Notes under the pieces: model-generated | What the model was told of the DNA's origin: nothing | What the model saw: only the letters and a program-made list of their open reading frames with translations | Database searches by the model: none | Part shown: in pieces, positions 6,202 through 10,423 of the stretch | How positions within the stretch are numbered: position 1 is the first letter of the stretch | Layout of the letters: each line of letters opens with the position of its first letter | NCBI GenBank assembly: GCA_003550305.1 | Contig: QKYT01000649.1 | Coordinates: 11,906 to 22,328 of the forward strand | Length of the DNA stretch: 10,423 nucleotides | Direction of reading: 5' to 3' | Origin: Glomus cerebriforme | Taxonomy: Eukaryota; Glomeromycota; Glomeromycetes; Glomerales; Glomeraceae | Made by a program: the position numbers and the translations under genes

Positions 6202-8279
6202 ATGTCTCCCAATAAACATAACCAAGTTCGTAGACAACAACCACACCGTAGTGTTAAAGAGTCCAACGTAAACACTGTTCTAGGCNCCTCTTCGCACCAA
6301 AGAGCGAAGTCTCCAGTACCTAAGTCTTTAACAACATCTCAAGTAAAAGAGATTACCTCTCTAGATAAGGATAAAGAAATTATTGCCCAGACTTTTGGAA
6401 CTTCTTCCAACCCACCTTCTGATGAACAACAATATTCTACCAAACGTCCTAGACAACAAAACCAACCAGACAACACTTTGTCTAGCAATAATACTACTTC
6501 TTCTTCTTCTTCTACTTCTTCTCCCCCACGTGATCATGATCAAGAAGATGCTTCAACTTCAGTTACCAACCCTATCATAATCACAACAGCTAGAAGAACC
6601 AATCATTGTGCTATTGCTCCTTACGATTATGTAAAGGGTAATGCCCTAGATCAAAAATTCAAAATTTAACAAAGATTTTTGCTAAATTTAGTACCTATAC
6701 GGGTGCTGCTGTTCACATAATCAAGAAACTTAACAAAGGAAAATACATGTGCATCTTTTTCCTCGATGAGAAGGATCTATTTGACGCAATCAAATTGCCG
6801 ATTACTAAATCTAGTAAGGCTTCACCACCTGTCACTGATTATCCCAACAACAACACTACCCCTGAGGATCACCCTGATCAGCCTAACCCTGATTTGGAAA
6901 TGCCTCCTCAATTTTATTTTCAAAAATTCTCTGATGCTGTACCTGCTGACGATTCCAATGTCAAGGACGATACCAATCAACGAACTATTCAAGTTATTGA
7001 TATTCCTTTAGGTATGAAGGCGCATACCGTCCGTGCTTCTCTTTCCCGTTATAGTGAAATAGAGAGTATCAAACTGGTTACAAGAGGCCTTTTTCAACAT
7101 GCGTTCATTGTTTACAAGTCCGCAATATATGCAATAACTTTTGTGACTTACTGGGGCACATACATTCTTCGTGACGCAGTAAGAGTCTTTCCAAAATTCC
7201 TTACCAATGAACAAAGACAANTTAGAAAAAATTTTGGCTGTAAACTCACTGGTTTGCCCAATAATATCCAAGCACGTGATCTTCACGACATTCTTCGGGC
7301 CANGAATGCTAAAAGCATTTTTATTCCAAGGAACCCAGTTTCTTATAAACCACTGAATTTTGCTTACATTAACTATGAATCTGAGGATGCAAAACTTAAA
7401 GCCATGAAAACTAATTACAAATTAAATGGCCGAGACCTTTTCTGGTGCACTGAAAATGCTCGCACCTGTAACAGATGTGGTTCTCCATCCCATCTTTTTA
7501 ATGAATGTCCAGTTAGAAAACAAGACTCAAAAAAGTAATAACTCAATAAACTCTATAATCGTTACCGTCCTGCTCAGCATCGTAAGCCTAAATCTTACGC
7601 TGAAGCTGCTCGACCTCGTAAAGATGATACATCACGTGACCATAATCCCTCAGCTAAAGCCAATGGTGACAATTCTCAATGTCAACACAAATCCCAACAA
7701 TCCCGTACCACTTCTTCATCATCTAACCTTAATGGTGGAACCCAACAAGGTGGCTCTATGCATGGTGCCCAAGCCGAAAAATTCACAGTGATGTATAATG
7801 AAGTACTTAAACTCATGGAGCAGATTAATTCACGTCTCTCTTCTGTTGACAAGAAAATCTTTATGTTAGAAAAATGTACTTCTAAACAACCAGAATCCCT
7901 TAGTCCTCATGTTCATTAGCTCAAGGCTAAGCACTCTAATATTCCTTCCATTTCTGATCCTGTAACTGAAAATACAGCTTCCTCTTCTTCTTCTTTAACT
8001 GAATCTCAAGAAAGCCCTGTGGATATTGAAGCCTTAAAGAAAGAGAGTTCAGAAACGCAAAGTCTCACCAATACATGTGTTAACATTTTGAAACAAATGC
8101 AATCTTATATGGGTATGGATACCCCGCATAACGACGCTGATCCAGAAAATTTTGAAGATTATGATCGTGATGGTGATGAGGATGATAATATGGATGCAGA
8201 AGAATTCGATGAAGATGGATACCTTCTTAATCCTACCGACGACGCACTCAACAAGCTCGCTGAAAATTGGGAAAATTAA
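6202..8279 (+). pseudogene. LINE ORF1: RNA-binding CCHC protein, broken
   Basis: ORF1 proteins coat the element RNA and accompany it to the nucleus. Starting at ATG 6202, a basic, Ser/Gln-rich head (with SSSSSTSSPP) leads into two regions that look like RRM folds. The first (6981-7193) opens TIQVIDIPLG and has AFIVYKS. The second (7233-7451) opens FGCKLTGLP and has NFAYINYES. A CCHC zinc knuckle follows, C-x2-C-x4-H-x4-C (7467-7508). Then come RYRPAQHRKPKSYAEAA, a probable coiled coil (7773-7877) and a strongly acidic tail (8118-8260). About 692 codons are spanned. Lesions: the frame shifts in the A-run at 6661-6664 (one base missing would restore it), stops TAATAA at 7536-7541 directly after the knuckle, and TAG at 7917-7919. 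All sequence after the shift is in a single frame, so it is one former gene. The RRM calls are by pattern. N bases at 6286, 7221 and 7303. Confidence 0.82.
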
Positions 8280-8331
8280 TTTCTTTTTCATCTACTTATT
8301 TCTCAACATTCCCTTTAAATAATCTTTAATC

Positions 8332-10423
8332 ATGAATAGTAAAAATATAAAAAATAAGAATAATAATAATATTAAAAATATTAACAAAAGTAACAATATT
8401 TCTTCTCCTCCTTTACCTCCATCTCCCTCTACTCCTACTTTTCGTATCTTAACATTAAATATACAAGGCCTAAACTCCAAAACGAAATAACATCAATTAT
8501 CTCATATGATGGATTTGCATCATATCTCAATTTTAGGTCTTTCCAAAACAAAACTTTCTAATAGTGTCGCTCCTTATATATTCAAAAAATCCTCAAATTA
8601 CAAATTATATTCCCACAATACAAACAACAATATTAATAGCTCTGGAGTTGGTTTACTTTTATCCAAGAAAATGGATAAATACATTTACAAACACGAAGCA
8701 TATAAAGGTCGCATTATTTATGTTGACCTATTTATGAAAGGTCACATTAAACTCTGTATTATTCAAATTTATCTACATGCCACTACAACTGGTAATCGTC
8801 CTGATATCAAAGATATATATGAACATCTCTTCAAATTCATCGAGGAAGCACTTGACAATAATTTTAAAATCATACTAATGGGTGATTTTAACTTAAAATA
8901 CGACGAATTCAATAAAGAGTACAAGCGTAAAGGTCGCGCTCATTGGAAGTTTGATATTTTCCGTCAACTTGATCAGTTCAACTTTACTGACCTAATTCCT
9001 CTATACCATTCCAATGTTTCTGCTTTCAACACCTTTCATTCAAAGAATCAAAACCTTTCCTCTTCAAGAATTGACGCGATTTGGGTATCTTCTAATTTAC
9101 TTATGGATACTCTATCTGCAGACAATTTTCCCATTGATTTATTTAATACGGATCACGATGGTGTTAATGTGACTTTGATTCGTCAAGGTCTNTTCAATCA
9201 AAATTCTCATGCTANACTTAAACAACATTCGATNAAAAAACGCGTCTTTTCTTATGGAAAAATGACTTCGGATAAGTGGGATAAATTTTCATCTCATTTA
9301 GAACCAATTGCATACTCCCTGTCTTCTTCTCTCAATATTTATAACTGCTCTACACTTAATAGTGCGTGGACTGATATTCAGAAATCGATTATGGAGTCAG
9401 CTAATAGATATATAGATAATCATTTTATGTCCACCGAGCACAAACAAGAGTTTCGTCCGAAACATATTTCTGCTTTATCTGCTCATTTAAAAGCTCTGAA
9501 TAACATTCTCAAAATCATTTCTGTGGATAAAGTCGACAATAATTATACTTTCCTTACTGATAATGACAACAAGAACTGGATGTACTATCGAACCAGAATT
9601 AAATACATCCTTCAAACCTACAATTTACCCAATACCCTTTTATATCCCAAAAAATTTTCTTTACAACATTCTTTCCTTAATAATGTAAGAGAAAAAATAA
9701 TCGCTCTTAGAAAAATTCTTTTAGCCCTTTATGAGTCACAAGTTCGATCTGACGAGGATAAAAGAATAAAGGACTTTATTAAATCACGTTGTGATAATTA
9801 TATGGACAATCAAGGCTTAATGTTAGATTTCTTACTAGAACGCAAAAAATGATCTATCATTATTGATAGAGTTATTATAAAAGATAACAATAATGATTTA
9901 CTAATTACAGATCCTACACGTATCAAAGAAATTGTCAACGAACATTTCCAAAAATGTCCTGGATTGAAGAACGCAGATAAAGTTATTCCGCCTGCCTGGT
10001 CCTCATTTTACCAACCTATTAAAACAATTGATCCCAATATTTATCAAAACTTGATGTCTCCACCTTCTGATAATGAATGGTTCCTTATACTATCTGCTTT
10101 GCCGAAAGACAAGGCTTCCGGCCCTTCAGGAATTTCCAATGAGATGCTTATCCATTTAGGTCCTAATATGAGATCGTTAATCTTTGATTTTATTTCTAAA
10201 TGTCTAGATTTANCNGATACTCCTGACNAATGGCGNTTAGNGCATGTCTATCCGATACCTAAACCCAAGATGTGGGAATGTAACCTAAACAACACGCGCC
10301 CGATAACACTTTTGGAAACTTTATGAAAAGCTGTTGTTCGTTTAGCAAAAATCTTTGTGGATTACAATATACTTAAAGGAACTCAATTCGCTGGTTTATC
10401 TGGTTCATCTACGTTTGAACTAT
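8332..10423 (+). pseudogene. LINE ORF2: APE endonuclease and reverse transcriptase, broken, partial
   Basis: ORF2 nicks target DNA and reverse transcribes the element RNA. I start it at ATG 8332, 174 bases before the next possible ATG, because the first endonuclease motif LNIQGLN lies upstream of a stop (TAA 8488-8490) in the same frame. Endonuclease (numbered from 8332): N43; GLSKTKL with K72 where the family has catalytic Glu; GDFN (D185, N187); RIDAIW (D248); TDHDG (D274, H275). A linker follows. The reverse transcriptase begins around residue 592 with KDKASGPSGIS (canonical K-x-PGPDG), then YPIPKP, NTRPITLLETL, and TQFAGLSGSSTFE at the window edge. The catalytic YxDD box lies beyond the window. 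Further stops: TGA 9850-9852 and TGA 10324-10326, with the same frame open on both sides. N bases at 9192, 9215, 9234, 10213, 10215, 10228, 10236 and 10241. Confidence 0.88.

Larger units (their letters stand above)
5905..10423 (+). mobile_element. LINE (non-LTR retrotransposon), 5' part, inactive copy
   Basis: This is a two-ORF non-LTR retrotransposon reading left to right, cut by the window end. ORF1 (6202-8279) is an RNA-binding protein with CCHC knuckle, and ORF2 (from 8332) an APE-type endonuclease plus reverse transcriptase. Together they copy the element RNA into a nicked target by target-primed reverse transcription. The gap between the ORFs is 52 bases. No long terminal repeat, integrase or protease is present. 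The left boundary is uncertain: I place it near the compositional change around 5905, though it could be as late as about 6120. The 3' end and poly-A tail are not in the window. Numerous stops and one frameshift show the copy is dead. Motifs match LINEs I associate with Glomeromycotina. The clade (L1-like versus others) cannot be fixed without the full reverse transcriptase. Confidence 0.85.

Noticed and set aside
6531..6542. 12-bp palindrome TGATCATGATCA
   Set aside because: It lies in ORF1 coding sequence (R-D-H-D-Q) and is explained by the codons; no further structure.
6361..6580. Short frames on both strands over the ORF1 head
   Set aside because: They are shadows of the CTT-repeat serine tract and adjoining ORF1 sequence.
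8049..8291. 80-codon open frame on the minus strand
   Set aside because: It is the antisense of the acidic tail of ORF1.
8292..8480. 62-codon open frame on the minus strand
   Set aside because: It is the antisense of the low-complexity Asn/Lys/Ser/Pro-rich start of ORF2.
7536..10326. Programmed stop read-through in the LINE
   Set aside because: Stops are of all three types, at scattered sites, and coexist with a frameshift and a catalytic residue loss; decay explains them better.

Overview
The window looks like nuclear DNA of an early-diverging, very AT-rich fungus, most likely an arbuscular mycorrhizal fungus (Glomeromycotina, Rhizophagus-like). The grounds are the strong AT bias with long A/T tracts, the codon use, and two transposon families whose protein signatures I associate with that group. 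These are a MULE/FAR1-like transposase with a SWIM finger and C-terminal CCHC knuckle, and a LINE whose ORF1 carries RRM-like folds and a CCHC knuckle and whose ORF2 contains GPSGI and TQFAGLSGSSTFE. Organism assignment rests on recognition, not on a search. No intact gene is visible; all coding content is broken mobile-element or pseudogene sequence.

Layout. 1-285: degenerate tandem repeat of about 111-117 bp. 335-1724, minus strand: a decayed MULE-type transposase (C-terminal half) in two main frames, interrupted by a degenerate CCTAAN hexamer array (1235-1341). 1878-2034: five-copy 30-33 bp minisatellite. 2061-2258, minus strand: a cysteine-rich finger fragment, possibly the N terminus of the same transposase. 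2259-3386: AT-rich, non-coding. 3387-3788: weak trace of a Q/N/S-rich pseudogene. 4365-4436: perfectly centred inverted repeat with a CTG-TA-CAG core, resembling two mariner/pogo-type termini meeting head to head. About 4855-5130: island of less AT-rich sequence with a nested hairpin. 5815-5880: (TA)n repeat able to form a cruciform.

From about 5.9 kb to the right edge lies the 5' part of a LINE: leader, ORF1 (6202-8279) and ORF2 (8332 onward, cut by the window end in the reverse transcriptase domain). ORF1 would encode an RNA-binding particle protein and ORF2 an APE-type endonuclease plus reverse transcriptase, which together carry out target-primed reverse transcription. Both ORFs are inactivated by in-frame stops, ORF1 also by a frameshift, and a catalytic glutamate of the endonuclease reads as lysine. 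All 11 ambiguous bases of the window fall inside this LINE.

The most interesting picture is of layered transposon decay, with several lesions at conserved positions explicable as C-to-T or G-to-A transitions, together with several unassigned structured repeats. I did not find convincing evidence of a new multi-gene system.
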